Assembly (NCBI GenBank): GCA_028622995.1
Contig: JAJQJQ010000011.1
Span: 1,922,001-1,986,000, forward strand
Direction: 5' to 3'
Source of the DNA: Panagrolaimus kolymaensis
Lineage: Eukaryota > Nematoda > Chromadorea > Rhabditida > Panagrolaimidae
Length of the DNA: 64,000 nt
Below the pieces are notes generated by a model, which was not told where the DNA came from, did no database searches, and saw only the letters and a list, made by a program, of their open reading frames with translations. Made by a program: the position numbers and the translations under genes. Positions 23,218 to 35,502 of this stretch are shown here, piece after piece. The first letter of the stretch is position 1, and every line of letters begins with the position of its first letter.

Positions 23218-24773
23218 ATGGATTCTCCGAAAAATTCTCTCCTGATATCGATTGATCAGCTGCTTGTTGGATTAGACACCCAATTTAAGTAAGTTCATCT
23301 TTATTAGCATTTTTGTGATTAATTAATTTTCATGTTTATTTCAGAGATTTATATAATATTTTTGAAACCTTTCTTTCAACCAAAACTGGTAAATCTTGTT
23401 TAATTGTTGGTCAAGAACTTTCTGGGAAAACTTCGTTGATTGAAGCTGTAATTCAAAGATTTCCGAATGATTTTGGCGAACAAAATGTTATTAACATTGA
23501 TGGACATTTTTGTGATGATTCTGAAGGAACAAATTTAATTGGAGAAGAAACTGAAGTTTGCATATATAGAAATTAGTGGAGTTTTAGTTAATTTTTCTTT
23601 TTTAGAGTTGCAAATTAGTAATCGTTGATAATTTTGAACAATTTGCTGTTCGTTCTCGGCAACAATTGTTATATACAATCATGAATCAAGCATGCTCATC
23701 AAGTTGTTTGGTGCTTTTTTGTTCAAGAGATGCTGTAAGTTTGTTTCTTTTTTCTTTTAAAGTTGGAGTTTGTTTACAATTTTCTTTAAACATAGTAAAC
23801 ATTGCTTGCTTGAAAAAAGTTTCTTAGCTCTTTATTTCCATTTTTTATAGAATTGCACTGATGCTTTTGAAAAGCGTGTTCGATCTCGATTTTCACAAAA
23901 GAAAATTTTTATTGATCCTATTGATGAACATCCAATCACGCGTCTCCATCAACTTCTTGCTCCTACAACATGGAAAAACAAAAGCAATCAAGCCGAAGAA
24001 AACTGGAAAAAATGGTGTCAGGTAAGAATTACCATTCATCGTTTAATCTTCAATAATGCTTTTTCAGGATCTATGTGTCAACAATGCTTTTGTTAAGCGC
24101 GAAGTTGAAAGGGTTGTTAGTTATGCTATGGGAAATGGAATCTATAAACTCAAACAGCTTGCTATGTTATTAGTATCGAATTGTTTTGAACAAGAAATAC
24201 GAAATGCTGAAGTAATTGTACCCCACCTTACAATGATGATTACTCCACGATCGACTGAAATATTTGATTACCTAACAAGTTTGTCGAAGTTATTGTTGCT
24301 CCTATAATATGTATTATAATTTTAGAGCTTGAAATCCAAGAACTTTTAATCCTTGAAATTATGCGTCGTTTGACAGAACGAAATGGAATTAGAGAAATAC
24401 CTTATCTCAACATTTTTCAAAGTTTGTTTGCTTTATATTTTATTACTTATTCACTTTTTCAATTTTCAGGTTTCAATAATGTTCATAACTCTATCAAAGC
24501 TAAACCAACACGAAAAGAAATAGTTTACTTTATACTTGACCGATTGATTACGAAGAAAGTTATCGAAATTAAAGAAGGAACTCATAAAGGCCAACTTGAT
24601 TTTAGGTAATCTTTGAATATAATCGCAAATGTTTTTCTTTTCTAACGGCTTTTAATTTTAGACCTGTTCATGTTACTGTATCTGGTGAAACTATCAAAAA
24701 TGCATGGGAAAAACGATCAAAACGAACATATCTCGCTGATGCATTTCTTATAACTAGCAATGTACAGTTGTGA
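23218..24773 (+). CDS. ORC4: ORC4, origin recognition complex subunit 4
   Basis: Eight exons (23218-23288, 23345-23555, 23606-23734, 23851-24021, 24068-24278, 24326-24421, 24470-24605, 24662-24773) join in phase to 378 residues, somewhat shorter than human ORC4 (436). The AAA+ Walker A is GQELSGKT (46-53). The Walker B position reads LVIVDNFEQF (98-107), where human ORC4 has LDEFDLF, so the second acidic residue is Asn. EKRVRSRFSQKKIFI is the conserved sensor-side ORC4 motif. The C-terminus has a winged-helix-like region (PTRKEIVYFILDRLITKKVIEI). ORC4 is part of the six-subunit complex that marks replication origins and loads MCM helicases with ATP. AATAAA lies at 24800-24805. The short length reflects lost loops; no frameshift is seen. 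Confidence 0.9.
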
Positions 24774-26813
24774 TTTGTGCTTTTATTTTTTTGTTCTCTA
24801 ATAAATTATTTTTGAATAAAATGTAATATTTGTCTCTTGAAATTCACTCTTTTTTGAATTTGGTTCTTTCAATAAACTCATTGGCCATTGCTTTTTCAGG
24901 AGAATTTTGCGTGCGATTTTGTGAAATTCCTCGGTTGTGTGAATTAACATTTTTGTAAATGAATAAAGTATGTAAGAATTTAAATGTTATTTTAATTATT
25001 GAATTAGCCTGATCATCCTGCAAGATGGATGCTTAATAATTTGATCAAAAGCTTGACATAATCCCGGAATTTTATTCTTCTTCGTATACATTATCATCGC
25101 CTAAGGCATTCATCTCATTATAACAATAATTTCCTTTTCATTGACCGAGAAAAAATTACAATTTTACCATATCTTTGAAAAAGCGTAATAACAATATGTG
25201 TGTTAGTTAGTAGGTTGTTTGCAGAATCGTTAACCTTTAAAAATGATGATTAATGGAAATGCGGTAACATATTTTCTTATCTTATAAAAAAAAAGCCAAT
25301 GTAAAAACTTGGATTAAAATGAAATTCAAATATTCAATAACCCTAGTTCAAACAAATCAATCGATTCATAGCCATTAATAAGAGAATGGAAGGCTGGCTA
25401 TTTGATTCCAAGAATTCTTACCTTCCAAGAAGCAATAATAAATTTTTGCTTCCTCTTTTTTATTTTCAAAAGACTCGAAAATAGTTTAAAGGTTGTTTCA
25501 ATATTCATCATCTGTTTACCATTTTTCTGTTGCTATTATTTAAAACTTATAATGTAGTTTTATAATTTTAAAAAAGCTTCCATTAAAAACTTTTTAAATA
25601 CGTTCAATTTTTTTTCTTCTAAATTAAAATTGAAGAATGTATTTATGTTTATTAAATCCTTGTTTTTTCCCGTCAAATTGTCGCTTGGGATTAAAAAAGG
25701 AAGTACATCATCATACGTAAAGAATAATGTTGTTTATTATTATTATTTTTTAGTTCGTTACTTAAGTATGACACCATTAAACGCATGACTCAGATATTTT
25801 TCTCCTTATCCATCTTGTTTTGTTGCTTGCTTTATTATTATAATAAATAAGGTAAGTTTATACCGGATGGTGGTGGTTGTTCTTTGAAGAAAAAAATTAA
25901 TTAATTGTTAAAATTATGAACTCACTCATTTTATTGTTTTCGAAATTAAAAAAGTAAGATTTTTTTTGAAATACAAAGCCTTTATTTTAACCATTTTTGG
26001 AAGCTAATGTATGAGTGCGTATGAAGGTTAAAAATGTGAGTACTGAAAAAAAGAAAGCAATATCTGCGATAGCAAAGTTCTTGAATTATGCTTCAGTGAA
26101 ATACCATCTTCTAGCAAATAAAATAATATTTAAAGCTGCTGATGAGTTTTTTGTTTTTTCATTATTTTACCCAATCGTTTGTAAAGAAACATTCATTAAA
26201 AAATTTTATGAAATAAGTGCGAAAAATTCAATCCGTAATAATTTTTTCACCGATAAAACATTACAATAATAAGAAACAGTAATAATATTTAAAACTACCG
26301 AGGATAAACAATTAATAATAAAAATATTAGAAAAGCATTTTTGTCTACAAAAATACTCGTGCACGACGAAGAAAAATAAAAGTAAAAGAAAAAACTATGA
26401 ATGAATATAAAATAATAATTGCAATTTTTTTATCCGTTATTAAAAAATTTATAAACACATTGATTGTTATGGCCAGCAAAAATTATCCTTAAAAAATTAA
26501 CCGGAATTTAAAAATTTTCTTTTTTGAGAAGATAAAAGAAAAGAACGAAAAATAATAATATTAAAATTTTCTGAGTAAAATTTATCAATAAAAAAACTTT
26601 TTAATCAAAAACAAAAAAAAGAGGAGAGAGAGAAGAGAGATCCATGAAAGAGCTAAACAAAATAAGAGAACCCTTGAATAAAAAAAGAAAAGAATTCCTT
26701 ATATTTATCAACTAAAATTTTATATGAGTAAAAAATATTGTGTTTTTTTTTCTTCAAATTTTTATAAACAATTTTTGAGGAGGGTGAGAAAAAGCAACTA
26801 GGGTTTTTTTAAA
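24774..26813. other. Convergent spacer between ORC4 and jun
   Basis: ORC4 3'UTR at the left; a long jun-1 3'UTR could occupy the right end. No coding frame is supported; the 84-residue open frame at 26015-26269 is Lys/Phe-rich and lacks conserved features. One AP-1 consensus site, TGACTCA, lies at 25786-25792. Confidence 0.5.
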
Positions 26814-29800
26814 TTACATAGTATCCATGGATGTAACATTATTATTATTCATAATGGTGGATAAATGACTCATTAAATTAAATGTTGATTTATCAAGTGA
26901 ACATCCAGCATGCTTATGTCGAGATAATTCATTTTGTAACATATCAATTGTTTCTTTCATTGTTGCAATTGAAAGTTGTAATGATTGATATCGTTGACGC
27001 TCTTGTTGAACTTCACCTTCAAGTTGAGTAATTCGTTCAATTTTACGTTGGCGACATTTAGATGCAGCCATACGATTTCTTGCTCGCTTTCTGTCAAGCT
27101 TTCGCCGCTCTTGCTCCGTCATATCAGCTCTGTAATTAATGGGTTGCGTTTAAACTATTTTAACATATTTAAAATTTAAATCTTACTCTAATGGCATGCT
27201 ATTACTATTTGATAAATGATTTTGATAAGCGCTTATTTGATGTGAAGATGTTGATGGAGCGCATGAAAGATTTTGAGGAGGTGGTTGGCACATTCCCGTA
27301 GCAGAAGCCCCTTGAAGTGAATGTCCAAGACCATATCCATTTGTACCGGGTTCATTTTTAATTGACATTAAACCAGGCTGTTGGGGAGGTCCTTGTTGTA
27401 TTCCAAGCCCAGGTTGATGATATCCATTATGGTTCATAGCTTGACTATGAGGTGGCATACCATTGAAATGGGACATCAACCCAGGGAAATTAATATCTCC
27501 GTGATTAGCAAACATATGATCCATTAGTCTGAAGAAAAAATAATAATGGAAAAAGAAATATTGTCAAAAAAAAGCTTTCTTTTTTCTTTTTTTAGGAAAA
27601 AAAGCATTGAGGATTGGAGAGAAGAAAAATAAAATACAAAAAAGAAGAAAAATGATTCATCAACGCTGCCGTTTTCGAACAACAAAAAACTAGCGTATTT
27701 TTTAAACATTGAAACGACGAAGAACGACGTCAATCAGTATTGATTTCTATCAAAAAACTTTTTTTGTTGTGATTACGGTATTTGTTGGGCCAAAAAGGGT
27801 GTTCGTCAAATGGAAAAAAGGAAACTCAAAATCCAAAACTGTTTTCTTTTAAATACAAATGAATGGGGTGCTGATTGGCTACTTTTAAAACAATGACAAC
27901 CACCAATCAAACTCCACCCATTTTAGATCTCATTCTTTAAAAAAAATGGAAAATTTGAAGTACCTTTTAGGATTAATCCTCTCATCCTTCCTCTTCATCA
28001 TAATCTTTTTAGATAATACAAAATATTATTTTTTCAAGAAGTTATTACTCACCCAGAGGAATCAAGATTTTTATATAGTCCACCTAAAGATTGAGTGGCG
28101 GAAGTTGTAGTTGGAATTGGAGCTGAAGCTTGATTTCCACCGGTTGCAACTGACACAGAATTCGAAAGACTTTGGTTTATTGCTGATGTGGTTGCAGTGG
28201 TGATTTGAGGTTGTTGAATTTGAGTTGAAGAGAAATTAGTTGTGGGTGAGGGATTTGTTGGAGTTCCAGCTAAATTTGCTAATGCCGCAGCAAAAAGTTG
28301 TTCGGTTGTATGAGTTTGGGTTGGAGTTGGAGTAAATACTGCTTGGATAATAGCGTTGAGGGCTGCAGCACTTGCGTTATTTGCAGCTGAGGTATTTGCC
28401 GAAGGGTTGGTTGGAGTTAACGCGTTGAGAATTGGAAATAAAAGATTTGCTGATGGCGAATTTAAGTTTGCACTACTGAATTGATTCTTTTGTTGAAGTT
28501 CTTCAAGGACTTCTGAAAAATTTATTTTCATTAGAGTTTAATAGTAACACTGATTATAGCAAATTGATTTTAGGATAACGAAATAAACCAATAAAAAAAC
28601 GATTAGCCTGGATTTAAAGTTTCTTATATTGGGCATTAAAATTTTCATTTTTAATCATAAACTTAAATCAACAAAAAATATTATCCATAATTGACTAACT
28701 AATATGTATTAAAAACTAAATTCACTTCAAAAACGACCTATAGTATTCACAAATCAAAATACATACATATTTCCGATTGTACTTAATTTTCAATAAATAT
28801 TTAAGGCGAAAAAGCAATGAAACATTCGCCAAAGTTTATGATCTTGTTCTTTTATTTTCTCCCCTCTTTTTTGAATACGATCGAAAGATGTTGATGACTA
28901 ATCAAAGTGTTCCTCGTTTTTACGAAGAAGAATACTTTTGAATGCAAAAAAGAAAGAAAATAACTTACTTGTAAACCCGTCAGCAAATTCTTGAGCTTCT
29001 TGGGTAACTTGTTTAGGATATAAGATTTTAGTTGGAGTTGGAGTTTCAGCGATTGATAAAGCAGAATTATTAACTGCTGCAGATTTATGTAAATTATTAA
29101 ATGCTGATTGCTGTAATGAGTGGGTCAATGGAAAATTTGGTCTTCGATTTGCTAAAACAATTGAAAGATAATTAATTATTTAAATAATAAAAAAGTTTCA
29201 TTCTACCGAAAAAAATAAATATACTACCGTATAACCAATGTCAAAACTTTATTTTCTTTTGTTCTTTTTTTTTATCGAAAAAAGGTGAGAGAGAATAATA
29301 TGATGGAGAGGGAGAGCGCAAAAAATAACATTAAAAAAGGCGGCGCCCACGCGAAAAAAGATGAGAGAGATGGGTTAAAAATATATATGCAAACATGCAC
29401 TGCTGATTGAAAAAAAAGAAGAATCAGAATGAGTCATTCATTGCCTCCTTGAAAATAAAAAAAGAAAAGCGAATCAAATCTTCTTGCCGTCGATGGGGAT
29501 TAGTGCCTCGAGGCCGTCACTGCTAATGCGTGGGGAAAGGCACTTGAGAAGCTTTAAAAAAATATTTGTATTTAACTTTTCTGAAGGTAAGAATTCTTTT
29601 GAAGAGGCAAAGGATTAAAACTACCGTTTTTTAAAAGAGCGATAATAATAAAAGAGGGAAGATGATTTCGAAAGGATACTAGTTGGAACTAAACTTAGAA
29701 AGAAAAGAAAGAATCGAATGGATCAAATTTTTTTTGAATGTATGTTTGACGTCAGCAAACAAGCAAACTCTTTTTGGAAAATAGGAGTGATTGGATTTGC

Positions 29801-32800
29801 GCATGAATTTAAAAAAATCTCAAAAAGCTTTTATGAAAAAGAAAGAAAAAAACGATTGCAAAACTATCACGAGGAGTAAAAAAATAAAATAACATGCGAT
29901 GACTCAGTGTCATCGTTTTCATTGCCCGAGGCAATTTTGACCAATATTACGTCATAAATAAAAAGTGTGTCTGATTTTTAAAATATTTGCAACTCAAACA
30001 AAAGAAACTTCAGGATGGCGGTGGCCTCAATTTGAACAATTTACAATCAAACTAAAAAGGTGGAATCGAGACGGACAGGAAATGCTTATTATTTTTTTTT
30101 CATTCTCAGCAGCAGAAAAAACATAAGCACAGGCGCAAAAAAATATCGAGAAAATAACTTTGATGATTCATCGACACTTTAAAGAGAGAATATGGGTGTT
30201 TGTGTTTGTATGCATGCGCGTTCATTCAAAAATGATCACTTCCATCCAAAAAGGTTAACCACCATTCATGGAAATAAATCAAAGAAAGGTGGCAAATGGT
30301 TGGTCAAAATAAAAAAAGGTTATCCAACGGCATGTTTTTTATTTGGTAAGCAAAAAAGAAGCAAAATGAAAGGGCATGGACACAAGTAAGCATAGAGAAA
30401 TGTATTGGTGTGTTATTGCACCACCATCACAATGATCAAAAAAATATTTATTATACTTACATATATAATATCAATGTTAAAAAGAGAAGAGAAATAATAA
30501 AAAAAATAATAAAAACTGCTGCGCACAAAAAAAGGCATTGCGAAATACCATCCTTGCTTTTAAAAAAAATAAAAGAACGAAGGAAAAGAGTCCGTAAACT
30601 TTTATTTGAATAAATGGGCCTTTTTACAATAGCATAAATAACAACCAATGTCAGTCAGTAGCAGCAATCATTATATTGTTTCAAATTAAATACATAAAAA
30701 GAGAGAGAAAGAAAAGTTATTAAATGGAATGAAGGGAATTTATTTTTATTGCAGAATGATTGAGGTAGAAAAAATGAGAAAGAAGAAGAACAAAGTCACC
30801 GATAATGAATTTATATTTGTTTGACTTTTTCGCGAACGATTGCAACATGTTTCGAAACATGGAATTTGATGATTTTTTGACGTACATTTTCAAATTTTTA
30901 CTTTTAACAAAAATGTTAAAAATGGTGTTGCAAAATAAAAAATGTAAAAAAATGTTGTAAAAATTTTTAAGCGATGGAATGATGGAAACTTAGCGACCAA
31001 ATTTTTTTATTAATTAATTTCTTTAAAGAGCTTGCTTTTTTTGTGGTAAATTTTATTATTTCCTTATTAACCTCAAGGTACAAACCTTTAAAAAAATTAA
31101 TTCTCAAAGGATTAAATAAAAATGATTCACACAAATATTTGTAATAAATATTATTAACATTGAAAGTGGCACGTGCGGTTACAACTGTGTGTTTTCTTTG
31201 CTATATCACACGCTTTAAAAAAATATTATTTTAAAACTTATTGGTAATAAGGAAAACAAAATAATAAAAAATCTAAAAAAAAAACAGACAAGGAAATGCA
31301 ATTGCTTCATCGATAATGAAATCAGTTAATTATGAATTTATTATTATATTTAAAGCTTTTTATTTCTTAAACACGAAATTCATTACCCTTTTTAGAACAC
31401 CTTCCTCATTCAATCCCAAATATAATACTATTTCATTCGATGCATAAAAATACAGTAGGTTTATCTTCAAATTTGTAGTATTTCTAGGAAGCAGGCTTTA
31501 TTTTAAAAATAATAATAAGTAAATAACACCTCCTAATTTCATCCATTACTCATCCATTCATTTGCTTTTAAAAAAATAATAACTAATAAAAATTTCTTAG
31601 CATTTATCTATTTTTTTATCTTTCAAAAAAAAAGAAGGAAGGAAGCGTTCTCGTTCTACCGTAGTTTTTTAAAGACATTATCCAATTCTTTATTTTTTGA
31701 CAAAGGAGTTTTCCGCCGTAAAAAAAGCTTTAAAATAAATAGTTTCAAACATTTTAAAAATTTAGAATATTTTTCTTTCGGAAACATAAAGTCGTCAACT
31801 GATTGTTTTTATCTTTAAAAAAGAAGGCATGAAAAAAAAAAATTCATGAGCAATCTTTTCTTAATCTCCAACAATTAAGATTATCTTTACTTCACACTCT
31901 TTCTCACTCACAAGGAAATATGTTTGAAGCTTAAAAAATTATAAACATTGAAAAATAAAGGTATGTGTGTAATTTGTTTTTAACATTTTTTTAGAATAAA
32001 TAACAAGAAACAAAAAAGGAAGGAAGAAGATTAATTACGTAGTCACATCGATGTTGATAGTTGTTTTTGGACTTTTGTTTGTTTGTTAATAAGCAGCTTT
32101 AAAACTAAACTCTCTTTAAAAAATAAAAAGTTTATTATTTTACAGTTAACTTTTTATAGCCTACTAATTTTTATTGGCAAATGGGAAAAAATCTGGCATA
32201 AAAACAAGGTAAATTTTTTTATTATGGATAAAAATGGATGAAAAAATAATAATATAAAACTATTATTTAAACGGAAAATAAATTTATTGCGCATACACAT
32301 AAGTTTCTCCTTCTTCTTCTCTTTCATTTTTATTTATGACAGCTTTGAAAACGAATGAGTCATACATAAAGAGTATGTCAATCCTGAGTAAACATGAAAA
32401 ATTTGTTTCTCTTTTCAATGGAATTTAGATTATTTTTTCCTTCATGGATGCAAAAAAAAGTTTAAAAATAGCAGGAAGAAAATATTTGTTACTATTTCTT
32501 ATTGGAAGATTTTATTTAAAGGAGCGGTTAAGAAAGTGTCAAAAGAAAATATGAAAAAACATGGAGCTACCGTAGTATGTTTGAGGGTCTTGTAAGAAAT
32601 AAATAAAGAAAATAATACAAAAAATGAGCAGCAAAAAATTAGATGTTAAAGTTTAAATGAGTTCTAAAAAATCACTTGGAGTATGATATTCAAATATTTT
32701 TCATTTAAATTAATGAGAAATAAAGTTTCGTACTTGTACCTAAATTTTTGTTCCCAAAAACGTAAATTCATTTTAGCTCTCTCCATATGGTGATGAATAC

Positions 32801-35502
32801 CACGCTATAACTAAATTTACTAACTGTTGTTGACTCACAAACTTTACCTTTTTTTAAACAAAGATTATTTTCATTTTAACCTTTAGTCAAAGTTGTTTAT
32901 CCCTTTTATTTTTTTGGATGCCTATAATTAGCTTTTAAAGTTAGTATAAAGTTTTGCGTTGAAATTTCTAACCTCAGAAATTTAATGGCTGTTACGCTCC
33001 TTAAAAAATTTATTCTTATCAAATCTTTTCAAACTCCATTTCTTAAACAAGCAAACGATGGATGACTCATTTTTATTACTCATACCGTAATTTCCTTTTC
33101 CATTCTCTGCAATGAAAAAGTAAACTAATTTTAAAGCATGTATGAAGAAAAAAGAAAAAGAAAGACTAAAAACAAAAAAAAAGATCTGGCATTTTCTTCT
33201 TTTTTTTGTTGTTGCGCATTTAGAACCCACAAAGCTAACTAAGAGGCTTTTAAAGCCATTGATGGAAGGAACGCACACTGACTCATGCTTCCTTTCATAT
33301 TTTTTTTCTCTCAATCTTTTTATACATAATACATACTCATGCTTCTGCGCAATGAAAGCAAAAAATGAGAGAAGAAGAAAAAAATAGGCGGGCATAAAAA
33401 AATTATAACTACATTCAGTCACTGTGAATGGCATTGAAAATTGTGTGTTTACAAAATCTTAAATTTGTCACAAAGAAAATTAATGGAGTAGTGAGAAAAA
33501 AATTTGTTTTTGTAAAGATAAGATAGTGGGATTTTTTGGTATTAAAAATGGCGCGATAATATTGAATGTAAAACTACAGTAAAATTCTGCGTTTTCAAAC
33601 ATTTAAAAAACAAAGTTAAAATGGAATACAAATAGAACTTGTCAAATACGAATACAACTACAACTCATTAAGTTTCTTTTAGCTCTCACATTACTGAAAA
33701 GATATACCAAGTGGAAAAACTGTAAATAAATTTTTTTTATTACTTTTAACTTAATTTATTTTTAACAAACTTAAACACAGACTAAGCTGCTAAAGTTTCT
33801 TGGAATCAATCTCAACCAAAACTTTGTTCTTTAGAAAATTCCACCAATAACAAAAAAAATATAATAAGCTTTTGGCTAATATAACACCATGATTCACAAT
33901 TTCAAAGATCCTTTAACCCTAAAAATATCGTCGATGCTTCATGTTTTTGCTTTCGCCAAAGTTACAATATATTTTTCAAAAATTAATGAGTTCCCTAAGG
34001 TAAATGACGAAGTAACTCCTTCTAAAAAAAACAAGCATTTTTTATCATTTAAAAAACGCGTCGTCATTCGGCTAATTAGCCTTTTAAAAAAGTGGTTTTG
34101 TTAATAAATATGTTATGAGTAATGCATTCAACAAAGAAAACTACAATCAAATCAACCTTTAATTATTTTTTTATTTTTTCATCAAAACCAAAATGAAGCC
34201 ATCATCATCCTTCTCAAAAGAGCGCAAATTACTCATTTGTTATTTATTTTTTAACGTTATTTAAAAAATGGCTCATAAAAGTGAAGTTTCAAAGAGAGCA
34301 AATTTTTGAAGTATTATGATAGGAAATTGTTTTAAAAGATTTGTATAAAAAATGAGCTTATAAAAAGTCAAAAGCAGTTCGAAGAATTCATACAAAGCTA
34401 AAGATGTTTGTGATGTGTTTTGAGTAATAAAAGCAACAAAACAGATTTTTGTCACGCATTTACAGTATCAGCTTTTAAAAAGCGGTTATTAATATTAATA
34501 AAAAAAAAATGGTGCGAAGAATTTATAATTACGACTTTTTTCTTACTAAAAAAGCTTTTATTCATAATGGAAAAATACGAAAACAAAAAGATAAAAGAAA
34601 AAAGACATGGAAGATTTTGGTGGATAATTAAAAAGCGAGCATGTATATGAAGATTTATGCCACAAAAAATATGCCGATTGTAGTTTTAAAATCACAAAAG
34701 CAGTTTTAAGAGTTTCGCTAAATAATATGTGGTAAATATCTTATGTCATTATAGAAAGAGGCTTTTTCTGATGAGTAATACCTTGTTTTTTTTACAGTTG
34801 GTTTAAAAAATACCGTATATGAATTAACTAAAATAAAGACGATATTTCCAATATTTCAAAAAAGTCTGTTTCCAATAATCAAAAGGCAATTACAAAAACT
34901 TATAAATTAAACTCTCCGGAAATGATGAGGTTTTCAATAAATTGAACAAAATAAATTACTTCATATGTATTTTTTAGAAGTAAGAAGAAGCTCAAAATTC
35001 AAATACATATTATGGAGATTTGGGGCCAAAATAAAACATAAATTACATATTTTTTGACATTAGGTTTTTCCAAATACGGTAATTTTTATTTAAAATAGAA
35101 AAGAATAAACTTACCAGGTGACATGATGGCATTAACAACTTGTAAAAAGTCTTTTGGAAGCATAGGTGATAAACCAGTATCATTTGCTGTGATGCTGGTA
35201 GTGGTAAATCCATTTATTATTGGGTGTTGAGTAGTTGGAGCAGAAGTGGTGATGGCGGTATTATTATTATTTGTGTGAAGAGGTACAGCAAAATTAGTTC
35301 TTGGTTTTAATGATAATCCAGGGCCACGTTTACTTCCAATATCAAGGAATAAATGGGATCGATCTCGAAGAGATTCATTACTTCCAACCATGGATTCAGT
35401 TCCTCCACCATCGGGTGATGCTAATTCACTACCAGTTGATGAAGTTTGTGAAAAGCATTGTTGTGGTGAACTCGTTGATGCAGCAGCATTCATTTGTGTC
35501 AT
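26814..35502 (-). CDS. jun-1: Jun-type bZIP transcription factor (AP-1)
   Basis: Five exons (35115-35502, 28969-29151, 28053-28512, 27187-27528, 26814-27129) splice in phase to 562 residues from the ATG at 35502. The last exon has the Jun basic region KRARNRMAASKCRQRKIERI and a leucine zipper, then RHKHAGC. Upstream parts also match Jun. LFLDIGS..GPGLSLKP resembles the c-Jun delta region (MTLNLAD..GSLKP), and TPTPTK at 166-171 matches the JNK-site stretch TPTPTQ. QEFADGFTKVLEELQQKN matches EGFAEGFVRALAELHSQN. Between them are long Ser/Thr/Asn/Ala-rich stretches. Jun binds TGASTCA with Fos as AP-1. The zipper d positions read L, E, L, M, L. Start choice: no ATG exists upstream in frame before a stop, so 35502 is the first, but an unseen 5' exon is possible because the frame stays open to a GTG. 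Intron 1 is 5963 bp. Confidence 0.9.
29152..35114 (-). other. Large first coding intron of jun
   Basis: A 5963-bp intron bounded by CCTG|GTAAGT and TTTTAG|CA on the - strand; other introns here are mostly near 50 bp. It contains six TGASTCA AP-1 consensus sites (29430, 29900, 32356, 32831, 33063, 33279) and a CRE TGACGTCA at 29747-29754. Six TACSGTA motifs also lie in it (29225, 31657, 32568, 33083, 34811, 35075). Open frames in it are low-complexity. A short G+C-richer patch lies at 29488-29550 with a 7-bp inverted repeat (AGTGCCT/AGGCACT). Confidence 0.7.

Noticed and set aside
29488..29550. Possible microRNA hairpin in the jun intron
   Set aside because: Only a 7-bp inverted repeat with a long loop; no extended stem typical of a precursor.
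30750..30775. let-7-like seed TGAGGTAG
   Set aside because: Matches only the seed; the rest does not match let-7 and no precursor fold is seen.
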